A stretch of DNA of 64,000 nt from Actinomycetaceae bacterium TAE3-ERU4. Lineage in GTDB: Bacteria > Actinomycetota > Actinomycetes > Actinomycetales > Actinomycetaceae. Location of the stretch: NCBI GenBank assembly GCA_019218365.1, contig JAHUUJ010000006.1:32930-96929 (forward strand). The letters are read 5' to 3'. The position numbers and the translations under genes were made by a program. Below are positions 55,244 to 64,000 of this stretch, piece after piece. The notes under the pieces are model-generated. The model made no database searches. It was not told the DNA's origin and was given only the letters and a program-made list of their open reading frames with translations. The number at the start of each line of letters is the position of its first letter. Positions within the stretch are counted from its first letter, which is position 1.

Positions 55244-56536
55244 ATGCGAATCAAGAAACTAATGACAGTTGCAGTTGCAGCTACCGCCATGGTTGCCATG
55301 ACTGCTTGCACTGGCGGTGGCGGCACCAGCACCACTGGTTCTGCAACTAGCGCAGAAGGTGACAAGGTCGCTGGTGAAATCACTTTCCAGACCTGGTCGC
55401 TAAAGAATGACCGTTTCACTCCCTACTTCGAAAATCTAATCAAAGAATTCGAGAAGAAGTACCCGGACGTAAAGGTCAAGTGGATTGACCAGCCCGGTGA
55501 TGGATACGAAGACAAGATTCTGCAGCAGGCTAGCTCTGGGGAGCTACCTGACGTAATCAACCTTCCCCCGGAATTTGCTTACAAGTTGGCTCAGGTAAAC
55601 AAGCTGCTTGACTTGAAGAAAGCTGACCCTGCGGAACTCGACAAGTATGTTACCGGAGCTACTAATGCTTACCAGTACCCGAACATAGAAGGTACTTTTG
55701 CTTACCCCTGGTACTTGGGAACTGACCTGAACTGGTATAACAAGGAGCTGTTGAAGGAAGGTGGCTGGGATCCGGCCAAGCTTCCCACCAGCAATGAAGA
55801 ACTCTTCGAAATGGCTGCCACTATTGCTAAGAACACCGATGGCAAAATCAAGACCATTTCTGAGGTTCCTCGTACCGGTACCCTTTCGGCTGCCGGTGTA
55901 GAAATCTACAAGGACGGCAAGTTCGTATTCAACACCGACAAGGCCGTAAAGATTGTTGAAATGTACCAGAAGGCTTATAAAGAAGGCGCAATGGTCCCCG
56001 AGGCCCTAAACGCTGACTACCTTGGTAACTCGATGCTGTACAAGCAGGGCAAGGTTGCTTGGACCACCGCTTCTGCCGGTCTTGCTTCAGAACTGAAGAA
56101 GGACGCTCCGACCATGCTTGACAAGAGCTTGGTTACTTCCCGTTTTGGTCACGCTCCGTTGTTCATTCAGGGTATTTCGGTTAAGGCTGACTCCAAAGCG
56201 CCTGCCGCTGCTCTCAAGTTCGCTCAGTTCGCGACCAACAATGACAACCAGGTTGAATTCTTGAAGCTTGCTCAGGGATTCTTCCCCGGAACCAAGGCGG
56301 GTAACGAAAATCCCGCTTCCTTTACTGACGTTGTAGAACTTCCCTTGCAGAAGGAAGCTACCAAGAAGGCCGCCGAGGTAATTGAAAATGCTCGTCCTGA
56401 GTACCCGATTCAGTTCACCTACGAAATGGATACTTACCTAAAGCAGCAGCTAGCTCTCGCTGTGCAGGGTAAAATCAGCGCGAAGGAAGCCCTCGACAAG
56501 TCCGTCGAGCACGCTAACAGCCTTCTCACCAAGTAA
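55244..56536 (+). CDS. Sugar ABC transporter substrate-binding lipoprotein
   Basis: 430 residues. Lipobox MTAC (VAMTACTGG, Cys near residue 22), then a family 1 solute-binding protein: ITFQTWSLKNDRFTPYFENL, IKEFEKKYPDVKVKWID, GELPDVINLPPEF and YPWYLGTDLNWYNKELL. Likely ligand is an oligosaccharide of mannose given the neighbours. The 109 bases upstream hold a TATAGT -10 candidate, a small GCTTA/TAAGC hairpin and AAAGGAGA. Confidence 0.94.
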   Translation: MRIKKLMTVAVAATAMVAMTACTGGGGTSTTGSATSAEGDKVAGEITFQTWSLKNDRFTPYFENLIKEFEKKYPDVKVKWIDQPGDGYEDKILQQASSGELPDVINLPPEFAYKLAQVNKLLDLKKADPAELDKYVTGATNAYQYPNIEGTFAYPWYLGTDLNWYNKELLKEGGWDPAKLPTSNEELFEMAATIAKNTDGKIKTISEVPRTGTLSAAGVEIYKDGKFVFNTDKAVKIVEMYQKAYKEGAMVPEALNADYLGNSMLYKQGKVAWTTASAGLASELKKDAPTMLDKSLVTSRFGHAPLFIQGISVKADSKAPAAALKFAQFATNNDNQVEFLKLAQGFFPGTKAGNENPASFTDVVELPLQKEATKKAAEVIENARPEYPIQFTYEMDTYLKQQLALAVQGKISAKEALDKSVEHANSLLTK

Positions 56537-56563
56537 GCTCTAGCTCTACATGGATAAATGAGT

Positions 56564-56594
56564 GGGGCAGGCCCACACGAAGTGGGTCTGCCCC
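56564..56594 (+). terminator. Intercistronic hairpin after binding-protein gene
   Basis: GGGGCAG-G-CCCAC (56564-56576) pairs with GTGGG-T-CTGCCCC (56582-56594), 13 pairs including one G-U, loop ACGAA. No T-run follows, so it probably trims or stabilizes the abundant binding-protein mRNA and lowers permease expression, a usual arrangement in ABC importer operons. Confidence 0.65.
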
Positions 56595-56679
56595 TTACTC
56601 GTTAGAAACTTTTAACCTTGGGTTCGTCCTGTGAAGTGCTTTGCAATTCGCATTTGAACCATGACTGCCGAGGAACCAT

Positions 56680-57678
56680 ATGAAATCGCACCGTTGGTAT
56701 ACCCCCTACATTTTGTTGGCGCCAGCCATTATCTGGGTGGTTGTCTTCGCAATTTGGCCGTTCTTGAATACTATTGTTTTGTCTTTTACTGACGCGCGGC
56801 CGTTGCGCCCTGTTAAGGGAGTCGGATTCCAGAACTATATTGACCTGTTTTCCGATGAGCGTTTTACGTACGCGATGGGCACTTCACTCGTATATGTAGT
56901 TGTTTGCGTGCCCCTACTTACTTTCTTGCCTCTGCTCTTGGCTCTGTTGGTGGAAAAGAAAGTTCCAGGAATCGGCTTCTTCCGGACAACTTTCTATTTC
57001 CCCGTAATTGCTTCGGTAGTAGTTGTCGCGATTATCTGGACTTGGCTTTTTGACTCAAAGGGAATTATTAACCAGTCTATGGAATTACTGGGGCTAACCG
57101 ATAAGCCGGTATTATTCCTAATTGACCGCTGGTTGATTGTGTTTACAGCCATCTCCCTGACGATCTGGAAGGGACTTGGTTACTACATGGTGGTTTACCT
57201 GGCCGCCTTGAGTAATGTCTCTAAAGAATTGCACGAGGCTGCCGCGCTTGACGGGGCTGGGCCAATTAGGCGTTTTTGGACCGTTACGGTTCCGGCTGTT
57301 AAGGGAGCAATGATGCTTATTTCCGCTCTTGTCTGTGTCGCGGCAATTCGTATCTTTGCGGAAATTTATGTTTTAACCGGTGGTACAGGTGGTCCTGGTG
57401 GGCAGGCTCAATCTATCGTCATGCTGATTCAGCAGACCGGTAAGGGATTGAATGGTCGTCTCGGATATGCTTCTGCGGTATCGGTTGTTTTGTTCCTCTT
57501 GACTATTATTCCCTTGGCATTTACCGGATACATCAACCAGCGTGAGGAAGTCTCTGAGATGCTTAAGAATCGTCGAGCACGTAAGCGTTCGCGCAAGCTA
57601 ATGAGTGAACGTATCGAGGCTGCACAGGCACTGGCAGTTAATGAAACAGCCGCGTTGCAGGAAGGAAAAGAACAGTGA
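56680..57678 (+). CDS. Sugar ABC transporter permease, MalF type
   Basis: 332 residues, six membrane helices. FLNTIVLSFTDARP, the EAA loop ELHEAAALDGAGPIRRFWTV (about 186-205) and GGTGGPGGQAQSIVMLI are typical of UgpA/MalF-like permeases. An extended basic C-terminal tail is present. ATGA overlap with the partner permease. Confidence 0.94.
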   Translation: MKSHRWYTPYILLAPAIIWVVVFAIWPFLNTIVLSFTDARPLRPVKGVGFQNYIDLFSDERFTYAMGTSLVYVVVCVPLLTFLPLLLALLVEKKVPGIGFFRTTFYFPVIASVVVVAIIWTWLFDSKGIINQSMELLGLTDKPVLFLIDRWLIVFTAISLTIWKGLGYYMVVYLAALSNVSKELHEAAALDGAGPIRRFWTVTVPAVKGAMMLISALVCVAAIRIFAEIYVLTGGTGGPGGQAQSIVMLIQQTGKGLNGRLGYASAVSVVLFLLTIIPLAFTGYINQREEVSEMLKNRRARKRSRKLMSERIEAAQALAVNETAALQEGKEQ

Positions 57679-58607
57679 GTAACGTTGAACTTCCTACCCG
57701 AAAGTCTGCCACTAAGGGTGCGTCAGCTCCAAAACCTGAGAAAGTGCGTTTGTATCGTCGTAAGGGCGAGGCCGGATTCGACAAGCCATCCTTAGCTGGT
57801 TTAATCGGCCGGTATGTGCTTTTGATTTTTGTTTTTGTTATTTCTGTTGGACCTTTCATCTGGCAGCTTTCTACCTCGTTTAAGTCAAATCAGGAAGATA
57901 TTTATTCTTTCCCGCCGCGTTTGATTCCGGCTCACCCCACGATTGATAACTACATTGAGGTTACGAATACTATTCCGGTGCTTTCTTATGCTTGGCACTC
58001 GCTGTTTGTGGCTGTTGCGGTGGTGATTACGAACGTAATTTTTGCAACCATGGCTGGGTATGCGCTTTCTTGTATGCGTTTCCGCGGTAAAGCAATTATT
58101 CTTGCGTTGATTCTTTCGACCCTTTTGCTGCCTGGTGAAGTAACGCTTACCAGCCAGTATCTGACAATTAAATCATTGGGGCTGGCCAATACTCTGGTGG
58201 GAGTTTTCCTTCCCACTGCGGTTACAGCTATTAACGTTTTGTTGATGGCGACTGCGGCTCGTTCAATTCCTCCGGCAATTTTGGATGCTGCGGAGCTTGA
58301 TGGGGCTTCGACTTGGCAGCGCCTGCGTTATATCGCTTGGCCTAATATGAAGGGAATGGCGGCAGTGGTTGCGCTGATGTCATTCATTGGAGCTTGGGAT
58401 GACTTCCTCTGGCCGCTGGTTGTATTGTCGGATCCGACCAAGTACACCCTGACCGTAGGTATGCAGTATCTAAACTCCAGTTTTGGCTCTGACCCGCGTG
58501 TTATTGCCGCTGGAACGATGATTGCTCTCCTACCGATTATCGTGCTGTTTGCGTTGTCTCAGAACTTCTTCTTCCGCGGAGTTCAAGACGGTGCGGTTAA
58601 GGGCTGA
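57675..58607 (+). CDS. Sugar ABC transporter permease, MalG type
   Basis: 310 residues. A hydrophilic basic N-terminus of about 45 residues, then six helices with FIWQLSTSFKSNQEDIYSFP, AGYALSCMRFRGKA and the EAA loop PPAILDAAELDGASTWQRL. Forms the channel with the preceding MalF-type subunit. No ATPase gene lies in the operon; a shared MsmK-type ATPase elsewhere is likely. Confidence 0.94.
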   Translation: MSNVELPTRKSATKGASAPKPEKVRLYRRKGEAGFDKPSLAGLIGRYVLLIFVFVISVGPFIWQLSTSFKSNQEDIYSFPPRLIPAHPTIDNYIEVTNTIPVLSYAWHSLFVAVAVVITNVIFATMAGYALSCMRFRGKAIILALILSTLLLPGEVTLTSQYLTIKSLGLANTLVGVFLPTAVTAINVLLMATAARSIPPAILDAAELDGASTWQRLRYIAWPNMKGMAAVVALMSFIGAWDDFLWPLVVLSDPTKYTLTVGMQYLNSSFGSDPRVIAAGTMIALLPIIVLFALSQNFFFRGVQDGAVKG

Positions 58608-58624
58608 TAGCCAATAGTCTATTG

Positions 58625-58654
58625 ATGCGGGGCTGCTGCTTGGTGGCCCCGCAT
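58625..58654 (+). terminator. Hairpin between permease and sugar kinase
   Basis: ATGCGGGGC (58625-58633) pairs perfectly with GCCCCGCAT (58646-58654) around a 12-base loop, followed by TTACTAAAT. Weak tail, so partial termination or mRNA stabilization within the operon is likely. Confidence 0.55.
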
Positions 58655-58675
58655 TTACTAAATATAGGAACAAAG

Positions 58676-59620
58676 ATGGGAATGCAGATGGAAAAATATT
58701 CGGCTTTGGTGCTTGGGGAAGCGCTGGTAGATATCGTTGAAAAAGATAATCAGATTACGCGCGTGCCCGGTGGTTCTCCGGCGAATGTGGCACTTGGTCT
58801 GGCACGCTTGGGTCGTTCAGTTCGTCTGGGAGCTTGGCTAAGCCATGATGAACTTGGGGAAATGGTTTCGACTCATTTGCGTGATTCAGGGGTAGAGTTG
58901 GAAGAAAGTAGTTTTGCTGCTCCGCAAACTTCAACGGCTCGGGCACGAATTGGTGTAGACGGTAGTGCAGAGTATGAATTTAACCTGGAATGGGATCTTA
59001 GCGTTCCAACTTTGCGTAAGGGAGACGTGGTTGTACATACTGGTTCAATTGCTGCGGTTATTAGCCCGGGAGCGACTAAAGTACGTCAGGTTCTTGAAGA
59101 GGCTCGTTCCCAAGCTACTATCAGTTTTGACCCCAACGCTCGTCCTACCTTAATGGGGAAAGCGGAAGAAGCCGCTGCGGTAATTGCCCCAATTATGCAA
59201 ATTGCTGACGTGGTAAAAATCTCTGATGAGGATGCTAGTTACTTCTTTGGGCAGGACCTGTCTGACGAGGATGCCCTGGATGCTTTCGGGAAGCAAATTA
59301 CTTCTTCTGGGGTGAAGCTTTTAGTTGTTACGGCGGGGGAGAAAGGTGCTTATGCCTATACTCGTGGTGGTGAACGTTTCCACCGTCCTGTTGATCGGGT
59401 TGAGGTAGCCGATACTGTTGGGGCAGGGGATTCGTTTATGGCAGGTATTTTGGATGCGTTATGGCAGCTTGGTTTATTGGGTGCGGATAAGCGTGAAGCC
59501 CTCGGGGAAATCTCTTCCGTTAATCTTGCTCGTTTAATGAACTATGCCTCGTCAATAGCGGGGATAACGGTTTCCCGGACCGGAGCTAATATTCCTAATA
59601 AATCAGAGGTTTCTTTCTGA
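58676..59620 (+). CDS. PfkB-family sugar kinase (fructokinase-like)
   Basis: 314 residues. LGEALVDIVEKD, the substrate loop PGGSPANVALGLARLG (about 27-42) and the ATP/catalytic signature VADTVGAGDSFMAGIL (about 262-277) are typical of fructokinase-like ribokinase-fold enzymes. In a mannoside operon it may phosphorylate mannose or fructose. ATG 58676 follows AGGAA at five bases; ATGs at 58682 and 58688 are alternatives. Confidence 0.92.
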   Translation: MGMQMEKYSALVLGEALVDIVEKDNQITRVPGGSPANVALGLARLGRSVRLGAWLSHDELGEMVSTHLRDSGVELEESSFAAPQTSTARARIGVDGSAEYEFNLEWDLSVPTLRKGDVVVHTGSIAAVISPGATKVRQVLEEARSQATISFDPNARPTLMGKAEEAAAVIAPIMQIADVVKISDEDASYFFGQDLSDEDALDAFGKQITSSGVKLLVVTAGEKGAYAYTRGGERFHRPVDRVEVADTVGAGDSFMAGILDALWQLGLLGADKREALGEISSVNLARLMNYASSIAGITVSRTGANIPNKSEVSF

Positions 59621-59685
59621 TTTTGTGCCCAGATCCACGCTGCTTAGGGGTGCCTAAGTGGCCCGTATTACCGTAAATTATATAT

Positions 59686-61239
59686 ATGCGAAAAATGAGT
59701 GTTGCGAAAATAGCGTTAGCTGGTTTAGGGATTGGTGCTGCTGTTGCTGGTACGGCCCTGGCTTTGCGAACCAAGGAAACTAAAGAACTGAAGAATCCGG
59801 CTATGGCGCCGGTCCGAGTCTTGGTAGCCGGTGGTGGATACATTGGTCTTATTGCAGCGCAGAATCTGCGTAAGCTATATACCCCTGAACAGGTTGAGAT
59901 TACGGTGGTTGATCCCCGTACTTACATGACCTACCAGCCTTTCTTGCCGGAGGCAGCCGGTGGTAATATCGAGCCTCGTCACGTGGTTGCTCCGCACCGC
60001 ATTGCTTTGGCTGGATGTAACTTGGTGGTTGGGCGAATTGAGAATATCAACCATGCTGAGCGTAAGGTAACTGTTCTTCCGGAAAGCGGTGACCAGCACC
60101 GTGGAGAGGTCGAGACTTTCGACATTTCTTATGACCAAATTATTATTGGTTTGGGTGCGGAGCCACGTACTCTCCCGATTCCTGGTTTGGTTGATATGGC
60201 TTTGGGATTCAAGCAGATTGAAGAAGCTATCAACCTGCGTAACCGCGTGTTAAACAAGATTGAAACTGCGTCTTCTTCCCGTGACGAAGCAGAAAAGAAG
60301 CGCCTTTTGACCTTCGTTTTCGTTGGTGGTGGGTTTGCCGGTATTGAGGCCATTGGTGAAGTTGAGGATATGGCTCGTGCTGCGGTGCGCCGTATCGATA
60401 ATTTGGAGATGTCCCAGCTTCGTTTTGTAATGGTAGAAGGTGCTCGTCGTATTCTTCCTGAACTGGGTGAAGAACTCGGGGGATACGCGCTTGAACAGCT
60501 TCGTGGTCGCGGAATTGAAGTTAAGCTAAACACCTTCTTGAACTCTTGCGAGAACGGTCATATCGTTCTTTCAGACGGTGAAGAATTTGAGGCTGACACG
60601 CTAGTCTGGACTGCTGGTGTAAAGGCAAATCCGGTTTTGGCTAAGTCCGATTTGCCTTTGGACGAGCGCGATCGGGTGTGCGCTAATGCTGCGTTGCAGG
60701 TAACTGACGGAGATAGGGTAGTTGAAGGGGCTTGGGCTGCGGGTGACTGCGCTTCGGTGCCAGATATTGCTAAGGGAGAGCCGGGTGCTACCTGCCCTCC
60801 AACTGCTCAGCATGCAGTTCGCCAGGGACGTCATTTGGCTAAGAACCTTGCTGCTGTCCTTGCCGGTGAGCCGGTTACCGATTACAAGCATGAAAATATC
60901 GGAACTGTTGCTTCTCTTGGACTACTAAAGGGCGTTGCCGAAATTATGGGCATTAAGCTCCGCGGTCCGGTTGCTTGGTTCGCGCACCGTTCCTACCACA
61001 TGCTTGCCATGCCGACCTTGAACCGAAAGGCGCGTATTGTTGCTGACTGGACAATGGCGATGCTATTCCAGCGTGAAGTGGTAGCGCTAGGATCTCTTAC
61101 CAGCCCTCGTGCTGCTTTCCGCCAGGCTGCTGCTGCAGATGAAGCACGTCGTGCAGCACGTTCTTCTGGGGAACAGCCTGCTAAGGTAATTTCTTCTCCT
61201 GCCACCCCGTCGCAGGCTAGGCGTGTAGAGAAGAAGTAA
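59686..61239 (+). CDS. ndh: Type II NADH dehydrogenase
   Basis: 517 residues. An N-terminal hydrophobic helix, then FAD-binding RVLVAGGGYIGLIAAQNL (about 44-61), NADH-binding FVFVGGGFAGIEAIGEVE (about 208-225), LVWTAGVKANP and WAAGDCASVPD. Oxidizes NADH and reduces menaquinone at the membrane without proton pumping. The first 35 residues are an unusual membrane anchor, and the Ala/Arg-rich C-terminal tail is long. Confidence 0.93.
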   Translation: MRKMSVAKIALAGLGIGAAVAGTALALRTKETKELKNPAMAPVRVLVAGGGYIGLIAAQNLRKLYTPEQVEITVVDPRTYMTYQPFLPEAAGGNIEPRHVVAPHRIALAGCNLVVGRIENINHAERKVTVLPESGDQHRGEVETFDISYDQIIIGLGAEPRTLPIPGLVDMALGFKQIEEAINLRNRVLNKIETASSSRDEAEKKRLLTFVFVGGGFAGIEAIGEVEDMARAAVRRIDNLEMSQLRFVMVEGARRILPELGEELGGYALEQLRGRGIEVKLNTFLNSCENGHIVLSDGEEFEADTLVWTAGVKANPVLAKSDLPLDERDRVCANAALQVTDGDRVVEGAWAAGDCASVPDIAKGEPGATCPPTAQHAVRQGRHLAKNLAAVLAGEPVTDYKHENIGTVASLGLLKGVAEIMGIKLRGPVAWFAHRSYHMLAMPTLNRKARIVADWTMAMLFQREVVALGSLTSPRAAFRQAAAADEARRAARSSGEQPAKVISSPATPSQARRVEKK

Positions 61240-61258
61240 AATCTGGTAAAACTTTTTT

Positions 61259-61300
61259 AGTTGGGCTCCTGCTTTCTAAGTAGAAAGCAGGAGCCCAACT
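61259..61300. terminator. Terminator after ndh
   Basis: A perfect 19-bp stem (61259-61277 with 61282-61300) with loop AAGT, preceded by ACTTTTTT. T-run follows only weakly on the plus strand, but stem length leaves little doubt. Confidence 0.85.
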
Positions 61301-61322
61301 GTATTCAGATAGGTAGTATTAT

Positions 61323-62630
61323 ATGAATATGTCTACTAATGCTAATGAAAATGCTAAAGATTTTGCCGATTTTATTTCTCAATCTCCCTCGTGTTATCAC
61401 GCTGCCCATAAGGCAGCAGAGCGCTTGGAAGAAGCTGGTTTTTCTTACCAGGATGAAAGTTGCGCTTGGGACGTCACTCCGGGAGGGCACTATATTATTC
61501 GTGACGGGGCGATTATTGCCTATTACGTACCGGATGGAGCTACTTCCTTAAGCCCATTTAGAATAATCGGTGCCCACACAGACTCGCCCGGTTTGAAATT
61601 AAAACCAAATCCGGATTCAACTACTCCAGATGGCTTTGCGCAATTAGGGGTTGAAGTATACGGAGGAGCACTTCTAAATAGTTGGGCTGATAGGGATTTA
61701 GAATTAGCCGGACGAATTGTAGATACCACTGGAAAAACTCACCTTGTGCGTACAGGCGCTATAATGCGTGTTCCGCACCTAGCTATTCATTTAGATCGTA
61801 GCGCAAACAGTGAAGGAATTAAACTACAGCCTCAGAAACACATTCATCCAGTATGGGGGGTTAACGAAGACTGTAATATTCTAGATTTTGTTGCTAAAAA
61901 AGCTGGTCTAGAAGGTTCTAGTTCCATTCTTTCCTACGATCTTATTTCCGTGGATACTCAGCCGGCCGCTTTTCTTGGAAATAGTGGAAAACTGATGGCG
62001 GGTGCTCGCATGGATAATCTTGTCTCTGTCCATGCTGGTCTCAAGGCTATTATTGAACTTGCAAAGGACGGCGGAAGTGCAGATGGATCGATTAGCGTCT
62101 TAGCGGCTTTCGATCATGAGGAGATTGGTTCATCTACCAGAGCCGGGGCGTGCGGACCCGTTCTTGAAGATGTCTTAAAACGAACCAACCTAGCGTTGGG
62201 GGGAAACCAAGAAGATTTATGTCGCGCATTGGCTGTATCTAACTGTATGTCTTCGGATGTAGGGCATTCTGTTCACCCGAATTATGCTGAACGCCATGAT
62301 CCAGACACTCGTCCTGTTATGGGAAGTGGACCAATCTTGAAAATTAACGCTAACCAGCGCTATACAACAGACGCACCCGGAACTGCGATTTGGAGGTCTG
62401 CTTTAGCTCAGGCTGGAGTAGAAGATCAGGCATTTGTTTCGAATAACGATATGCCCTGTGGCTCAACAATTGGCCCTTTGACTGCTACACGTCTTGGGAT
62501 TACAACTTTTGATGTTGGTATCCCAATTCTTTCTATGCATTCAGTTCGGGAACTCTGTCACATAGACGACCTAATTTCTTTAGGTCTTGTAATGCGTGCC
62601 TATTTGAAAGCTGATACGGCTAATTCGTAG
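61323..62630 (+). CDS. apeB: M18-family aminopeptidase
   Basis: 435 residues. Zinc ligands in IIGAHTDSPGLKLKPNP, WADRDLELAGRI, AAFDHEEIGSSTRAGA, and HSVHPNYAERHDP; the closing MPCGSTIGPLTATRLGI and VGIPILSMHSVRE are strongly conserved. Cytoplasmic di-zinc peptidase acting on acidic or neutral N-termini. ATG 61323 or 61329. Its 3' end overlaps the convergent mutarotase gene by 31 bases. Confidence 0.95.
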   Translation: MNMSTNANENAKDFADFISQSPSCYHAAHKAAERLEEAGFSYQDESCAWDVTPGGHYIIRDGAIIAYYVPDGATSLSPFRIIGAHTDSPGLKLKPNPDSTTPDGFAQLGVEVYGGALLNSWADRDLELAGRIVDTTGKTHLVRTGAIMRVPHLAIHLDRSANSEGIKLQPQKHIHPVWGVNEDCNILDFVAKKAGLEGSSSILSYDLISVDTQPAAFLGNSGKLMAGARMDNLVSVHAGLKAIIELAKDGGSADGSISVLAAFDHEEIGSSTRAGACGPVLEDVLKRTNLALGGNQEDLCRALAVSNCMSSDVGHSVHPNYAERHDPDTRPVMGSGPILKINANQRYTTDAPGTAIWRSALAQAGVEDQAFVSNNDMPCGSTIGPLTATRLGITTFDVGIPILSMHSVRELCHIDDLISLGLVMRAYLKADTANS

Positions 62631-63445
62631 CTAATTTCATGGCTCTGGCCGGGTTCTAACGATACTGCTTTATCGTAAATCCGGCCGGCCTCCACGCATA
62701 GCATTTGCCGATATTCATTGTCTTCCATATCTGCTATGGTCTTGGCGCCCTCGGCTCCAGGGTTCCAAATAATTAGATTGGAAGCTCCAGTGGAAGAAAT
62801 TGTAATATCCCGTTTTAGATAGTGGTCACGGACAACTAGTTGTGGAGCTTCGTATAGTACTCGATCAATTTTGCAAAGAGATTCTAAGTTCCCTTCAATT
62901 TGGAAATGTTCTTTAGAAATAAATGGGTCGCAGGCTTCAATTCCATTTGTTCCTAATATCTCAACTTGATTTATTTCCCCAACCTTTAGATATGTATGAA
63001 AAGCAATCTCGTAGTCGAATTCTACTTCGTCTAGATTTGTCACTTCTAAACTAACGCGGAGAGTATCTGAAAGACTAACTAAGTAGCGAGCTAAAAAGCG
63101 ATAGGGAAATAAAGCGTGACCTGGCGTATTGCTACTTAGTTCTTTGTCCAGGTGCCAGCTGGCCCAAGAAGTGCTCCCGTCCGCGGAGGTTCCCTCATTC
63201 TCAAATTCCCAACGTAAAGAACGAGCAAATCCATGTTTAGGAAGCATGCCGGGACGGCGTCCTTGGTTGAACCAAGGGAACATAATCGGGATTCCTCCGC
63301 GTAGAGGAGTAGGGTTTTGTAATGAAGCAAGACGAGAAAGAAATAATACAGGTTCTTGGTCATTAAGCCCCCAAGAGGAAACCTGAGCTCCTAGATGGCG
63401 TACAACGGCCGTAGAAGATGAACTAGAGAGAGTAAGAAAATCCAT
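62600..63445 (-). CDS. Hexose-6-phosphate mutarotase-like (YeaD, aldose 1-epimerase fold)
   Basis: 281 residues, single beta-sandwich galactose-mutarotase fold. The YeaD-type segments are LRGGIPIMFPWFNQGRRPGMLPKHGFAR near the start (read in parts), LEVTNLDEVEFDYEIAFHTYLKVGEI with the active-site His, and VVRDHYLKRDITI plus LIIWNPGAEGAKTI with catalytic Glu. Interconverts anomers of phosphorylated hexose. Substrate preference is inferred from family. Confidence 0.9.
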   Translation of the reverse strand: MDFLTLSSSSSTAVVRHLGAQVSSWGLNDQEPVLFLSRLASLQNPTPLRGGIPIMFPWFNQGRRPGMLPKHGFARSLRWEFENEGTSADGSTSWASWHLDKELSSNTPGHALFPYRFLARYLVSLSDTLRVSLEVTNLDEVEFDYEIAFHTYLKVGEINQVEILGTNGIEACDPFISKEHFQIEGNLESLCKIDRVLYEAPQLVVRDHYLKRDITISSTGASNLIIWNPGAEGAKTIADMEDNEYRQMLCVEAGRIYDKAVSLEPGQSHEISYELAVSAFK

Positions 63446-63490
63446 ACTTAAAGTCTACTTTTCTCGGCTAGAATTTTGAAGTGAATGCAT

Positions 63491-63528
63491 AATTTTGGGG
63501 CGTAAGTTAAAACTTACGCCCCAAAATT
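63491..63528. terminator. Terminator between mutarotase and binding-protein genes
   Basis: A perfect 16-bp stem (63491-63506 with 63513-63528) with loop TTAAAA. On the minus strand the stem ends in AATT and lies 25 bases past the stop of the binding-protein gene, so it terminates that transcript. Confidence 0.83.
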
Positions 63529-63552
63529 AGCTATTTAGATAGGTTGGAAACT

Positions 63553-64000
63553 TTACTTTTTCCAGCCGATCATTTCGCGTGGCATTACGGTGTAGCCCAT
63601 TGCTCCCATGTTGGCTAGGCCTTCGCGGGTGGCAACCATGGATGGTCCCATGTAGAGAGGTAGCCAGCCGACCTGGGCCAAGGCGGCCTTTTCGGCTTCG
63701 TTACCGTACTTGATTGAGTCGGCTTCGTTGTCAGCGCGGGTAGACTTTTCAATCATCGCGTTGATTTCAGGAGAGCCTAGACCAGTCTTGGAAAGAGTCG
63801 AATCGCTCTTGTAAATCTGACCCAAATCAGCCATACCGAATGGGTTGGTCTGCCTAAAGCCATTGAGGACCATGTCGAAGTCTTTGTTCTTCATGGTGGA
63901 GGCGAAGTCGGTGGGCTTCTTCTGGTCAATTATCAGGTTGATGCCTACGTCCTTGAGCATCTTTTGCATTGCGCCGTAGAGAGCCTTGGTGGTTTCGCTT
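63553..64000 (-). CDS. Peptide/oligopeptide ABC transporter binding protein, C-terminal part
   Basis: Open to the right edge; about 149 C-terminal residues are present. MLKDVGINLIIDQKKPTDF, DMVLNGFRQTNPFGMADL, LSKTGLGSPEINAMIEKSTR and EAEKAALAQVGWLPLY match the end of family 5 extracellular solute-binding proteins (peptide, nickel and related ligands). Ends in MPREMIGWKK. Ligand cannot be judged from this part. Confidence 0.85.
   Translation of the reverse strand, partial: SETTKALYGAMQKMLKDVGINLIIDQKKPTDFASTMKNKDFDMVLNGFRQTNPFGMADLGQIYKSDSTLSKTGLGSPEINAMIEKSTRADNEADSIKYGNEAEKAALAQVGWLPLYMGPSMVATREGLANMGAMGYTVMPREMIGWKK

Overview
The window reads as a chromosome segment of a moderate-GC actinobacterium, most likely of the Actinomycetaceae. 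This rests on a fused trpC-trpF gene, the eno / FtsB-like / DUF501 / Ppx-GppA cluster, the YerC-type TrpR relative, GTG and TTG starts, and protein character; the genus cannot be fixed from sequence alone. Codon use is mixed, with TTA common, and flanking GC appears to be near 50%.

Layout. 1-520: 5' part of a BrkB/YihY membrane protein, cut by the window edge. 656-7578: complete tryptophan operon (trp leader peptide with three Trp codons and an attenuator hairpin, then trpE-G-D-CF-B-A with overlapping or close junctions). 7572-12244: galactoside use (GH42 beta-galactosidase, serine hydrolase, divergent galactokinase). 12297-14898: YerC-type regulator and a polar amino-acid ABC importer. 14963-19210: pth and mfd. 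19264-23700: a very large MMPL exporter fused to a YhgE/Pip-like repeat region. 23975-27463: eno, FtsB-like gene, DUF501 gene and ppx/gppA. 27532-39289: housekeeping genes (nhaA, a short-armed tRNA-Leu(UAA), Bax-inhibitor-like protein, FKBP, GNAT, msrA, AI-2E exporter, greA, hemolysin III, uppS, xseB/xseA, ispH, rmuC), followed by ychF (39350-40444).

40445-47887 is a visibly AT-rich accessory island between ychF and a lipoprotein gene. It holds the wreck of an EVE-like/McrB-type AAA+ restriction gene (several frameshifts and nonsense codons), an intact OLD-family ATPase/TOPRIM nuclease, and a divergently transcribed reverse transcriptase of the Abi/UG type (YRDD active site). The 420-bp gap between nuclease and reverse transcriptase folds into at least three successive hairpins and contains palindromes, so it looks like a structured non-coding RNA locus. 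The RT + ncRNA + OLD nuclease arrangement is the best candidate for an undescribed antiphage system here. It recalls retrons that use an OLD-type effector, but the RT is not a retron RT.

47888-64000: a DUF6636-like lipoprotein; a prephenate dehydrogenase carrying an unusual two-TM plus beta-barrel-like N-terminus, reminiscent of the CBASS effector Cap15; a mannoside-utilization operon (GH38 alpha-mannosidase, clan GH-A hydrolase, sugar ABC importer, PfkB kinase); a type II NADH dehydrogenase; M18 aminopeptidase; hexose-6-phosphate mutarotase-like protein; and the C-terminal part of a family 5 peptide-type binding protein cut by the right edge. Several convergent gene pairs share perfect long-stem terminators.
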